From Mikania micrantha (taxonomy: Eukaryota; Streptophyta; Magnoliopsida; Asterales; Asteraceae): a stretch of 64,000 nucleotides of DNA. Below are positions 23,304-34,729 of this stretch, one piece after another. Every line of letters begins with the position of its first letter. Positions within the stretch are counted from its first letter, which is position 1. The stretch covers positions 43,483,815-43,547,814 of the forward strand of contig CM018683.1 of the NCBI GenBank assembly GCA_009363875.1, given 5' to 3'. The notes beneath the pieces are model-generated. The model saw nothing but the letters and a program-made list of their open reading frames with translations, did no database searches and was not told the DNA's origin. The translations under genes were made by a program, and so were the position numbers.

Positions 23304-26300
23304 TTGTATGTGATGCAAGGACGACCAAGCAAGCTTAAAAATGTTTGGTATGTTGATAGTGGTTGCTCCCTGCATATGACTGGGGATTTCTCTCAGTTAC
23401 ACGAGGTCACACCTTTTAATGGCGGGTATGTCTCATTTGCTGGAGACAAGGGAGGAAAGATAAGCATGAAGGGCACGGTGAAAAATGGAACTCTTAATTT
23501 TGAAGATGTTTATTATGTTGAAGAACTCAATCACAGTCTGTTAAGTGTTTCTCAGATATGTGACAAAAGTTTTTCAACTCACTTCACAAACAAGGAGTGT
23601 CTTATTCTGAAGCCTGGCTTTGTAGTGCCTGAGAAGTGGATTCTGATGAGAACTCCAAGAATAAACAATGCCTACATTATCAACATGAACTCAGATTCAT
23701 TCATAGAGAACACTTGTTTGTTCTCAAAGGCATCGGAGCATGATTGTCTATTATGGCATCGGAGACTGGGTCACGTAAACCTTAAGAATTTGAACAGACT
23801 CGCTAAGGGATATCATGTCATCGGTTTGCCTTCTAAAGATTTCTCCACTATTGAGAAGAGCATCGCTTGTGCCAAAGGGAAGCAACACAAGAGACCCCAC
23901 AAGCCTAAATTGTTCAATTCTATCTCTTCAGTTCTTCAACTTCTTCATATGGATCTCTTCGGACTAATCAACGTAATGAGTATCGGGAAGAAGTCATATG
24001 TCTTGTCGTGATGGATGATTATTCAAGATTTACTTGGGTGTTCTTTCTGGACAAGAAGGATGAAACACCAGAGATCCTGAAGAAGTTTATTACCTTGATC
24101 GAAAATCAAAAGAATCTAAAAGTCAAGGTAATTAGGACTGATAATGGCATTGAATTTAGAAATCAGACTCTTACAGACTTCTGCGATGAGAAAGGGATTG
24201 TTAGACAGTACAGTGCAGCCAGAACGCCTCAGCAAAATGGAGTTGCTAAAAGGAGGAACAGAACGCTTAGTGAAGCTGCACGAACAATACTGTCTGAATC
24301 CAAACTGCCAATTTTCTTCTGGGCCGAAGCTGTTAACACCGCTTGCTATGTTCAAAATCGAGCACTTTTGAACAAGCGCCATCAGAAGACTCCGTATGAG
24401 ATTCTTTTCAATCGGAAGCCCAAAGTTGGTCACTTCAAGTCATTTGGATGTCCTTGTACCCTTCTTCATACAGAGCCTAACCACAAGTTTGATGATAAGG
24501 CGGATGAGTGTTACTTTGTAGGTTATTCATCCGAGAAGGCAGCCTACAGAGTTTATAACAAGAAGACTCGGATGATCGTGGAATCATATTATATTGATTG
24601 GCAAGAGTTGAACTCTACTGATGCCGGTTCTGGTCCAAACTGGCTGTTTGAGTATGATTCCACCTTTAGGCCTTTCAACACTACCTCCGAGAGCACAGGA
24701 GCATCTGAGCAAACTGATAATTTCTACAAGGATGATGATGTCGACTATAGGGTTGACTATGTTCCTTGTGATCCAAAGCTTCCGTCAGTTGATCCTCCAG
24801 GCATGTATACCCGAGTTCTTCCAGATCATCCCACTCCGATACATGAAGTTCTTCCATCAGAACCAGACACTTCTCAGTTTGTTCAGCCACTTCCAGAAAC
24901 ATATCAAGTTTCGTCCTCCTCTCATTTGACCTTTGATAATCCACTGTTCTCAGATAACATTCCTGAAGAACATTGTGTGGATCAAGGAGCTACAACAAAT
25001 GAAGCTTCTCCTACTGATGATCTATCTTCCTCAAATGACAATCAGCTGACACACCTCAGCAATCTACTTGACAATTTAGCTGTGGAAGAAGCGCCTACTC
25101 TTAACATCAACAAGGATCATCCTGTGCAGAACATCATTGGATCCCTTTCAGAAGGAGTTCTCACCCGGAGCCGGTCAATTCCAGCTCAGAATGTCTTGCC
25201 TGAAAGCACTCTTTCACGAAGCCAATCAGGTCCAATTAATTCTTGTTTATACTCATGTTTCATTTCGCAGGTTGAGACGAAGAATGTCAAGATGGCTCTC
25301 AAGGAATCTAGCTGGGTTGAGGCGATGCAGGAGGAGTTGATGCAGTTTCAGAAACTTAAAGTATGGAATCTGGTTCCCCTGCTCAAAGGAAAACTGCCTA
25401 TAGGAACCAGATGGGTTTTCAGAAACAAAAGAGATGACTCAGGAGTCATTATCAGAAACAAGGCACGATTGGTAGTTCAGGGCTTCTATCAACAGGAAGG
25501 GATAGATTATGAGGAAGTCTTTGCACCAGTCGCAAGACTTACGGATTTTCTTGGCCTATGCCTCCTATATGAACTTTACGGTGTATCAGATGGATGTAAA
25601 GACCGCTTTTCTGTATGGGAAGGTTAAAGAAGAAATCTATGGGTGCCAACCCCCAGGCTTTGAAGATTCTCAGTTTCCTGACCATGTCTACAAGTAAGAC
25701 AAAGCTCTCTATGGTCTTCATCAAGCACCGCGAGCGTGGTATGCTACACTTACTGATCACCTGCTTGCAAATGGATATACCCGTGGAGCCATTGATCAGA
25801 CTTTGTTCGTTCGCAAGGATAAGGATGATTTGATTCTCGTCCAAATCTACGTGGATGACATTATATTTGGCTCCACAAGCTCGCGTTGTGCAAGGAATTT
25901 GAGGGGGTAATGAAGAAGAAGTTTGAAATGAGTGTGATGGGAGAAATGACCTTTCTGGGTCTACAGGTGAAGCAAGATTCAAAGGGTATGCTGATTCACC
26001 AAGGAAAGTATGTCACATATATTATGACCAAGTTCAAAATGATGGAATCAAAGCCGGCATCCACTCCCATGGCTGCTCGTCCTCTCTTAACTTCGGATTT
26101 GGATGGTGAAGATGTTGATCAACACCTCTATCGCTCGATGATTGGTTCCCTGATGTATCTGACTGCTAGTCATCCAGACATCATGTTTTCAGTTTGTCAG
26201 TGTGCCAGATATCAAGCAAATCCGAAGGCATCTCACCTTATAGCTGTCAAGAGAATCTTTCGGTATCTTGTCGGGAAGCCTCGTCTTGGTCTTTGGTACC

Positions 26301-26788
26301 CAAAGAACTCTGAGTTTCGTTTATTTGCATACTCAGACAGTGACTTTGGTGGATGTAACCTGGACAGGAAGTCAACCACCGGCGGGTGTCAGTACCTGGG
26401 AGATCGCCTTGTCTCATGGCAATGCAAGAAACAAACGACCGTATCCACATCTACTGCGGAAGCCGAATATGTTGCTGCTTCCAGTTGCTCCTCTCAGGTT
26501 ATCTGGATGCAACAACAACTCCTCGATTACGGTTTGAACTTTCTTGACTCTCCTATTTATTGTGACAATGAAGCCGCCCTACAGATCGTCAAGAATCCGG
26601 TACAACACTCGAAAACTAAACATATTGACATCCGGATTCATTTCATCCGTGACTGTTTCGAACGGAAACTAATTCATCTTGAAAAGGTCCACACAGACGA
26701 TAATCTAGCGGACCTTTTCACAAAACCGTTCGACACAGCATGCTTTCATCACTTGCTTGCCTCTCTCAAACTAATAAGCTTTAATTAA
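23304..26788 (+). pseudogene. E3 pol (protease, integrase, reverse transcriptase, RNase H)
   Basis: Copia order is clear. Protease active site WYVDSGCSLHMTG is near 23346. GAG-pre-integrase has LLWHRRLGHVN (23749). The integrase core has LLHMDLFG (23940), a frameshift at about 24005, RTDNGIEFRN (24133) and PQQNGVAKRRNRTLSEAA (24228). Reverse transcriptase begins GTRWVFRNKRDD (25401). It has a frameshift near 25545, a TAA at about 25696, the YVDD catalytic box at 25848-25859 and another frameshift near 25890. RNase H has SDSDFGGC, STAEAEYVAAS and a C-terminal DLFTKPF, ending at TAA 26786-26788. The enzyme set would copy and integrate the element. At least three frameshifts and one stop inactivate it. 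Confidence 0.85.
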
Positions 26789-28019
26789 AAGCATCTTTTG
26801 TAAATACGTTAAAATTTGTGTCTTAGTTTATTCACAAATTTAGGGGGAGAAAATTTACAAAAACACAAAAAGATTTTTTTGTTCTTTGAGTCAAAATATA
26901 CAAAAACAACAAAAAGATTTTTAGTTTTTATGTTTAAGTCTTTAAGAAAATACAAAAAGATTCTTCGGTTATTGAGTTAGTCTAAGATGATCTACGAGTT
27001 TAGGGGGAGTTAGGTTTTTTTGAAAACCTAAGAGAAGGAAATCCTGCCTCTTGTTATTCAAAGAAAGTTACAAAAAGATTTTACCTTTTCAAAGTTTAAG
27101 AAAATACAAAAAGAGTCTATTTGGACAAGCAAAGTGAATCGATCAAATTGGGAAGTGAAATAATTTCTAAAGATCAAAATTTCACTATCTTAATGAGATT
27201 TCTAAAAGAATAACAACTTTGAATATCTATTATACACTAAGAAGTTGAAACTAGTTTTCCAAATGAAAGAATCAGACTTGATCAAATTAAAAAAATAAGT
27301 ATATAAATAAAATAAGTGTGAAATTGTGTTCATTAGACAACTAGAAATGTGTTACAACTATTTGACCTTTTGTTTAATCTTTGAGTCAAAACAAGATTGT
27401 GTTTCAATAAACTTGACATAGTTTTGAAAAACTCAGGTATTTCCTATGTTTTGTGCAAACAAAGAGCGGGAAATATTTACTGAAGCATCCTCTGTTTTGC
27501 GTATGCAAAGACTTGGATGTGTGATGTTAAGGCCAATGTGTCTGCAGATCAGTCAATAAAAGATGCCAATGAGCACAAGATGATAGATACCCTTCTTGTT
27601 CTTGATTCTAATCTAATAGATCTGTTCTTTTCTTTTCTCACCTTAAACTCTGTCAAAACATTTTAAGTTCGTTGATACACAATCAAAGTTTTAAACAGAA
27701 GATTTAACAGAACTGATAGGTTGCATGATAATCTGGTTTTACCATCTGACTGTTCACAAATTTCCCATAAGATAGTTTACAAAAACCATGATCATATGAC
27801 TGAATTTTAAATAATGGAATAGCGAGTGGAAATCATTGGTGGAGAATAACTGTTTAAAAGTTGTGCTTCGTTAAGAAATTAACTAAGCTGGTAAAATTTT
27901 GACAACAGATTTGATCTCACAAATTTGACCCGACTAAAACCTTAAACTTGTCCAAAGTTTCCTATTTTATTTTATTTTATTTTATTAAAGATAGGATTTT
28001 AGATCGAATTATATAAGTA
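26789..28019 (+). other. E3 pol-ORF3 spacer
   Basis: No ORF. Rich in AAATACAAAAAGATT-type phrases (26860-27120) and two TTAGGGGGAG tracts (26840, 27000) that resemble extra polypurine tracts. Such tracts also flank pol in E1 (32230) and E2 (49640). Confidence 0.65.
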
Positions 28020-28600
28020 GGTGTACTCGAAATTGAGTATACGAAATTGTGTGTTCGAAGTATCCTTATAAATAGCCCAACCCCATTTAATTTCGTGTAC
28101 CATTATTTCGTGTACATCATTTCTATTTCGAGTACAGATTTGGTGCCCATTAGGCGATCTCGTTTTCTAGAGCTTTTTCAAAAATCTACTTCGATAGTCT
28201 CGTAAATCACCTATAGGCGACCCTAGGTATGAATTTTCATCAAGATTTGACTGTGAAATCGAAAGTTATGGACAAAAATGTATTTCGAATACGTGAATTT
28301 CGAATACAGAAAGTTTTTGGTCAAATTGACCATGAAACACCAAAAATTGAAAGGCGATTACAAGATATGATGGTCGCCTAGTAATTCCGAGCATGTCAAA
28401 TGGAACTGGAAGTTCTAAGGAGCAAAAAATGATGAATTTTTAAAGGACTTTTGTGTACTCGAAATTTAACACTTCGAGTACAGATGCATTTCATGTACAG
28501 ATGTATTTCGTGTACAGCCTGTACTTCGTGTACAGCCTGTACTTCGTGTACAGGTTGTTCTTCATGTACAGTTTGATTATTTCGAGTAGAACTGTTAGTT
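28020..28600 (+). repeat. TTCG(A/T)GTACA motif array before ORF3 of E3
   Basis: About eleven TTCGAGTACA/TTCGTGTACA/TTCGAATACA copies in two clusters (28020-28140 and 28275-28590), with reverse TACTCGAA copies among them. The densest part lies about 100 bases before ORF3. Same motif and mostly the same polarity as before gag. Confidence 0.82.
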
Positions 28601-28687
28601 TGAGAACAGAACACTTGGACTTAGAAAATTTTCAGTTAATTCATTTTGCTTGAACTTGAACTAACTTGATCTGTTTGTGTTTTTCAG

Positions 28688-31587
28688 ATGGCTGACCTAC
28701 GTTTTGTATCATATCACAACATGACGGCGTATCTTGGAGATCCACCCGTGAAGCATTCTGAGTTCAAGACTCTCGTTGAAGGATTGATCCTGTCACCGGT
28801 CAATTATGCCATCATGGAACACCCGACTATTGTGACTGATTTTATTCGGAGTTTTTGGAGCACAGTGGAAGAAAGTATTGATGCATATGGGAACGTCAGT
28901 ATCGTTGGAAAGATCCAAGGTCATCCCATCGTTATCACTGAGCAGATTAGCAGAGAATGTCTACAGTTCGGAGATAAAGAGTCTGACCCAGTTGAGCTTG
29001 ATCAAGCATTAGTGTACCGAACTGTATTCCAGATGGGACACGAAGGTGCCTACCCTCCAACAGAGAAGAAACTGCTACATCCATACTAGAGGTACCTGGC
29101 GCACGTAGTTACACAGTGTCTCTCCGGACGGAAAGGAGGATACGATGTCCTGAACCAGACTCTTAGCTCCTGTCTGGTGGCATTAGTACTTGGAATGGAG
29201 TTTAACGTTTCGAAGATGGTCTTCCTTGACATGCACGCAAATATCAAAGGACGAAGAAAAGAACGGTTTTTGGCATTCCCCCAGTTTTTGCAGATCATCA
29301 TCAACAGAAAGTACTCATCTCTGACTCCCACACTTGGTACTCTGGAAATCAAAAGGATGAGGGACGACATTTTTGGGTATATGAAGATGAATAAGCGGGG
29401 AAAGAAACAGTATACTGGGGAGAGGCCTCTGATAAAGTTTGGACGATTCGTGGGAGACAAAGATGTAGTAGAAGGTCAAGGTACTCCTGTTGCATTCATT
29501 GCCGAGGAACATGACATTCCCATAAGCTCACAGGCTGGCGCAACTGACAAGGAACCTTCATCTGAGGCATCCTCCTCATCAAGTGAGGATTTTGTTGCTA
29601 AAAAGCCACCTCCTACAAGACAGGAAAGAGAAGAGGCACAGGATGTAGATTACACACCTACTCCTGAATCATCTCCAAAGAAAAAGAGACAGAAGACAAT
29701 GGCTAGGAAGACCAGATATCCCCGTCTACAGAAGATGTTCTCAGGATTATCATTTTCTTCGGTTGCATCGATCATATCACAGGCACCTACACAACCACCT
29801 CCACCTACACAACTACCTCCATCTACACAACCACCTCCACCTACACAACCCAATCCATCTACTCAACCAACACCTTCTCAACCAAAACCTCCAACCAAAC
29901 CAGCCAAGCCCAACTTAGTTATCAAAATCCCAGCCAGATCCACTAACTCTGCTCCTCACACCAAAACTGCTTCATTTCCGCCTCGCTCAAGCAGTGACAA
30001 AGGAAAATCTCCTTTGCACTCAGATTCACCATATGAGCCGAAGGAAGTGCCTGTCGATCTTATGGATTTGCAAGATAGAGTATTCTTGCTTGAAAAGGAT
30101 TCTGAGCGCAAGGATAGTCTTATCAGAAATTTGCAGGAGGGAATGATTAAGATCTGTGAGAAGTTGAACAAATATCATGGGAAAATCAAAGCACACCGAA
30201 GGGCTATCAAATTCCTATCTTCAGAGAACCACAAGATGAGCAAAGAAATCAAAAGACTGAAAGGAGAAGAAGTCCCAGAGTCTGATGATGATGATAAGGA
30301 TGATAATGATAATGATGATAGTGATGATAATGATGATGGTGATGATCAGAATAAGAAGGATTCGCCTGAAAAGAAGGAGGACAAGGAGGATGATAATGGT
30401 GGAGACGATAAAGGAAGGGATCAAGGACCTCCAGACGACAAAGATCAAGGAGGAGCCACTGGAAATCCATCCTCTTCAGGAAAGCCCACCAGTTACTATG
30501 ATGATCTGTTTGGAGATATTCTCGATGACATTCTATTCGGTGAAAGTCTTCCAGGAGCTGATATGGAGAATACCCGGCTTGATGACTTCTTCAAGGATCT
30601 TCCTGATGATTATCTTTTTGATGGAATCAGTAAAGAAGCCGAAGGAGAAGCTGAGTCTTCCACAGGGGCATCTGTCGAAGAGGAACCGGAAAACATTATC
30701 CTTGGCAACGTCTCCTCCGATCCTTATATTAATCATTTGTATGCCCACAAATACATTGATGCATTGGGACAGAAGGTCACCTCTCTCCATGAAGTGATTG
30801 TCAGCTGGTTTGACAAGAAGAAGGATTGGACACCGTCTCCTCCTGTGGATAGAGCTGCTTGGTTCAAAGAGATAAATGAAGAACATCCAGAGCACACATT
30901 TATTTCCGATGCTAGAAACCTGTTCGCTGTTCGCAATGACAGGTCCAACGTATGCTGCTGGATGTATGACAAAGCAAGGGACAATTATCTGGTAAAAGGA
31001 TGAATGGAAAGGTCGAATTCTATAAGAAGCCGAGAGATTTCTGCACAATGCCAAAGGTTGATATTCGAAGCATCAACAAAGCTATGTTCTTCAATCCTTC
31101 CAAAGACTCTTAGGCTGATCTGTTTGCCAAGTTTATTAACGACCAATGTGAGAAGGACTTTCCTGTGATGCGCACAGCCAATGGAAGGCGTTTTGCTTCA
31201 ACTTGCATTATCGATCCGAAAACGAAGAAGCCTTGGATATACTATAAGTATCCTCCACCTCATGTTGAGATAGCAGTTCCAGTGTCTCCTAGAGTTCCAG
31301 ATAATTCATTGGCCAACTTCTTATCTTGGTACTATGACGATCTCAATCTTGCAGCAGTCATCATCAAGAACAAAGATAATGTTGATGATGTTGATATCAT
31401 TCTTGACCCTATGGATCTCTTGAAGTACGAAAAGGAAGACATGATGAAGTTACATGAGTCTACAATACGAGTATACTCTGGGAATGATGAGGAAGCTAAG
31501 CCATTCACTCGCGTAGTTGCTTATGCTGTCGAGCTGAAACTCTGTGCCGGAGCTGGACCACACAATGTCACTCTTCCTATTGGATGA
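28688..31587 (+). pseudogene. E3 ORF3 (env-position protein)
   Basis: Start ATG at 28688 (MADLRFVSYHNM). A TAG at 29087 (Y-*-RYL, Trp likely) interrupts one frame that is otherwise open to 31003. The N-terminal domain (28840-29430) matches E1 ORF3: FIRSFWST, RECLQFGDKE, CLSGRKGGYDVL, FLAFPQFLQII. It is followed by a Pro/Thr-rich linker (29785-29920), a coiled coil (30060-30270) and a very acidic Asp-rich stretch (30270-30420). A C-terminal part after a frameshift at about 31000 ends at 31587, with one more TAG at 31111. No hydrophobic segment looks like a signal peptide or membrane anchor, so the usual name env-like is by position only. Confidence 0.72.
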
Positions 31588-31597
31588 CTTCGCCAGT

Positions 31598-31608
31598 CTA
31601 GGGGAGTT
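31598..31608 (+). other. Polypurine tract of E3
   Basis: CTAGGGGAGTT directly before the 3' LTR; the site that primes plus-strand synthesis. Confidence 0.75.
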
Positions 31609-31997
31609 TGTAGAGCCCTGAAAGCGTTGAAGACTGACAAAGTCAACCTAGGAAGAGTCAAAGTCCAGATTTTGATTATTTTCGTGTAAAGTAGGTTCGA
31701 GTACTCCACAGGTTCGAGTACACCATGTGTTCGTGTACTCGAACTATTTTGTATTAGATTTCGAGTATACCTAGGCCTAGTATAAATAGACTTATTTGGA
31801 CAGGTTTAGGTTGGAATCTCGAGGCATTTGCTCTCTAGACGTATTGAGGCACTTGTACTCTAATTTTCAGTATTTATACAAAGATTACATTTTTCTACTT
31901 GCTTTCTTGATTCTAAGTTGGATTCCGCACTTGTTAAAGATCATTGATGATGATTTAGAAGATAAAGTTTCGTTCTTGATCCGGTTTGAGACCTACA
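31609..31997 (+). repeat. 3' LTR of E3
   Basis: 389 bases, same ends as the 5' copy, about 14 differences by eye. Followed by ATAAT (31998-32002). The 287 bases to its right (32003-32289) are the rest of the E1 spacer, with a CTCCCCCCTAAAAA tract at 32227. Confidence 0.92.
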
Positions 31998-32289
31998 ATA
32001 ATTTTGTCAAATGTTATCTCAACTAAGTTATAAACCTACCAACATATCATACTAAGTAATTGTAAATGCTATTTATGTTTAAATTCTAGTATGATACAGA
32101 TGTGCTTCCGATTGCTACAATATACTATCATTTCTCATTAGGTCGAATAAATTTCTCAAAATTTTAATTTTTTTAAAGTTTTTGTGTTTTTGATTTTTCA
32201 AATGTTTTTGAGTTTTTCAAAATTTTCTCCCCCCTAAAAACTAAAACACAAACAAATAAAAATATCTAATGTTAATTCAATAAAATCGA

Positions 32290-34209
32290 TTATGAAGGAA
32301 GTTGATTTGAAATAACCTCACCCATGACCCGAATGCCATTTAATTTGAGTAGATACTCAAAACGATTTTTATCAAAAGCCTTGGTGAGAAGGTCCGCTCT
32401 TTGCTCATTGGTATGTATCTTCACCACATTAATAAGTTTCTTTTCATAGCAATTGCGTATGAAATGAAATCTAATATCAATGTGTTTAGAACATGAATGA
32501 TACACTGGATTTTTAGTAATAGCAATAGCCGCCTCATTATCAACATGAATTGGGGTTTTAAGATAATTCAAACCATAGTCTCTCATTTGTTGTTGTATCC
32601 ACAAAACTTGTGAACAACAACTGGCAGCTACATACTCAGCTTCACAAGTTGAAGTAGCCACATATGTTTGCTTTTTGCACTGCCAAGAAACTAATCGTTC
32701 CCCCAAAAATTGTGCACCACCAGTTGTGGACTTTGCATATGTCTTACATCCTCCATAATCAGAGTCACTGTAGGCATTGAAGGAAAAGTTATCATCCTTA
32801 GGATACCACAAACCGGTGTCTGGTGTACCCTTCAGATAACGAAGTATTCTCTTGACTGCAATCAAATGTGACACTTTAGGTTTAGATTGATATGTTGTAC
32901 AAATAATTGTAGCAAAAACAATATCTGGTCTTGAGGCAGCCAGAACATTAAACTTCCAATAATTCCACGATAAAAGCGTAGGATCAATCAACTCCCCCTT
33001 AATATCAGACCCAATCCCATGATTAGGCTGAATGGGCGTGGAAATTGGTTTTAAATCAAGCATGCTAAACCATTTTAGCACATCTTGAATATACTTTGTC
33101 TGATGAATGAAAATTCCATTATCAGTTTGATCAACTTGTAAGCCCAGAAAAAATTTGATATTTGACATCGCACTATCTCAAATTTATCAATCATCACCTC
33201 TTTGAAATCCAAACACATTTGTTCATCGGTAGATCCAAAAATGATATCATCTACATAAATCTGAACAAGAAGAATGCCCTTGCCCTTTTCCCAAAAAAAC
33301 AAAGTTTTGTCAATCTGACCCCTATTGAACCCGTGTCCAATAAGGTGAGTCGATAAAGTCTCATACCAGGCACGCGGAGCCTGATACAGACCATACAGTG
33401 CTTTGTCCAAAAGGCAAACCTGATCCCGATGGATAGGATCCTCAAAGCCCGGTGGCTGACCAACATACATTGTTTCCTTCAACGAACCATACAGAAAAGC
33501 AGATTTTACATCCAATTGAAAAACTTTAAACTTCTTGTGAGCAGCAAAAGCAAGAAAAAGTATAATTGCTTCCAACCGCGCAACAGGTGCTAAAACTTCA
33601 TCATAATCAATTCCTTCAACTTGTCTAAAACCCTGAACCACTAAACGAGCTTTGTTTCTGACAATTACGCCTCTGTCGTCTCGTTTACATCTCAACACCC
33701 ATCTAGTACCAATCTTTTTCTCTCCTTTGGCAAATCTACCAAATGCCAAATTTCCAACTTTCGAAATTGATTCAATTCTTCTTGCATCACCTCCACCCAA
33801 GCAGGCTCACGTAAAGCTTCAGTCACAGTCTTTGGCTCTATTTTTGAAATAAATGCTAAATGCATCCAGAGCTCTTGACTGCTAGGAGTTTTCTCTAACT
33901 CCACATACATACTTTCTTCATTTGTAACTTGATTTCGTGTCTGTACTCCTACATTTGGATCTCCTATGATCTGAGCAATCAGATGATTAACATAAACATG
34001 TGTAACAGGCACTTGTGATACACCCACATCATGATCCAGATTAGTAATATTCTGATCAGTATCTTGATCGTGAGAAATAGCGTCTTCAAAAACATCATTA
34101 TCATCATCAGATGACCAATCATCATCAATTACTTCTGAAATAGCTTCCTCATGTGATGTAGTAATACCATCTTCAGATTGATGAGAAATACCTTGTTCTT
34201 CTGAATTCT
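32290..34209 (-). pseudogene. E1 pol, reverse transcriptase and RNase H
   Basis: From right: an acidic linker (about 34200-33960), then the RT start (ALREPAWVEVMQEELNQF, near 33800), GTRWVLRCKRDD, QLDVKSAFLYG, LDKALYGLYQAPRAWY and the YVDD box at 33246-33257. RNase H follows, with SDSDYGGCKTYAKSTTGGAQ, STCEAEYVAAS and HTNEQRADLLTKAF, ending near 32290. Frameshifts fall near 33720 and 33100. The protein should continue from the integrase at 45932; E4 separates them. One of the better-preserved pol segments in E1. Confidence 0.85.
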
Positions 34210-34572
34210 GCAAATGTGACACCCCGTAATTTCCAGGTCAGCTTATTATTTATTTAAATGTTTATTTAAATGCATTATGTACACGTGGCACTAGAATTAG
34301 AATAATTTAGTGTGACACGTGGCACGACAGTACGAACACCGACACATGACTAGATAATTCGTGGAATTATCGACAAACAGCACACCCGTGTCAAAACACA
34401 CGAACGTTGGTGAACGTCAAGCACATTGTGTAGCACAACACTCGAAACTTCACGAAACACTCACACATTGAACTAGGAAGTTCAAACAAGGCCAAACGAT
34501 AGTTCGGAAGCGTGAAAACGGCGACGAACGGATCAAACCCATTGAAACAGGCTTATTGGGCTCTTCAGGGGC

Positions 34573-34699
34573 CCATCGCGGTACGCGATGGCCCAACAAG
34601 AATCAGTGTCGCGATACGCGACCAACATCGCGGAGTGTTGACTTCCGGAATCCTCCGCGGTACGCGGAGATTATTTGAAAGCCCCATCGCGGTACGCGA
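34573..34699 (+). promoter_or_regulatory. GCGGTACGCG palindrome cluster upstream of the TATA box
   Basis: Four near-palindromes: ATCGCGGTACGCGAT (near 34575), TCGCGATACGCGA (34609-34621), CTCCGCGGTACGCGGAG (34653-34669) and ATCGCGGTACGCGA (34686-34699), plus a half site CATCGCGG at 34626. They sit 25-150 bases before the TATA box, where transcription factors or silencing factors would act. The 3' LTR has the same set. Confidence 0.6.
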
Positions 34700-34722
34700 A
34701 GACGCCCAGTCGACAAAATCTT

Positions 34723-34729
34723 TATAAAA
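34723..34729 (+). promoter_or_regulatory. TATA box of the E4 LTR
   Basis: TATAAAA, about 510 bases into the LTR; repeated at 43493-43499 in the 3' LTR. Most of the LTR (some 2.4 kb) is therefore transcribed leader. Confidence 0.7.

Larger units (their letters stand above)
19723..31997 (+). mobile_element. Copia element E3 with ORF3 (complete, inactivated)
   Basis: 12.3 kb element: 5' LTR 19723-20112, primer site 20115-20126, gag, pol, spacer, ORF3, polypurine tract, 3' LTR 31609-31997. Perfect target duplication ATAAT at 19718-19722 and 31998-32002. By eye I count about 14 differences between the two LTRs. Gag-pol and ORF3 hold frameshifts and several in-frame TAG codons. The layout is that of SIRE-type copia. 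Confidence 0.92.

Noticed and set aside
30221..30470. His-rich or Ile-rich antisense ORFs
   Set aside because: Antisense reading of the GATGAT-rich acidic tract in E3 ORF3.
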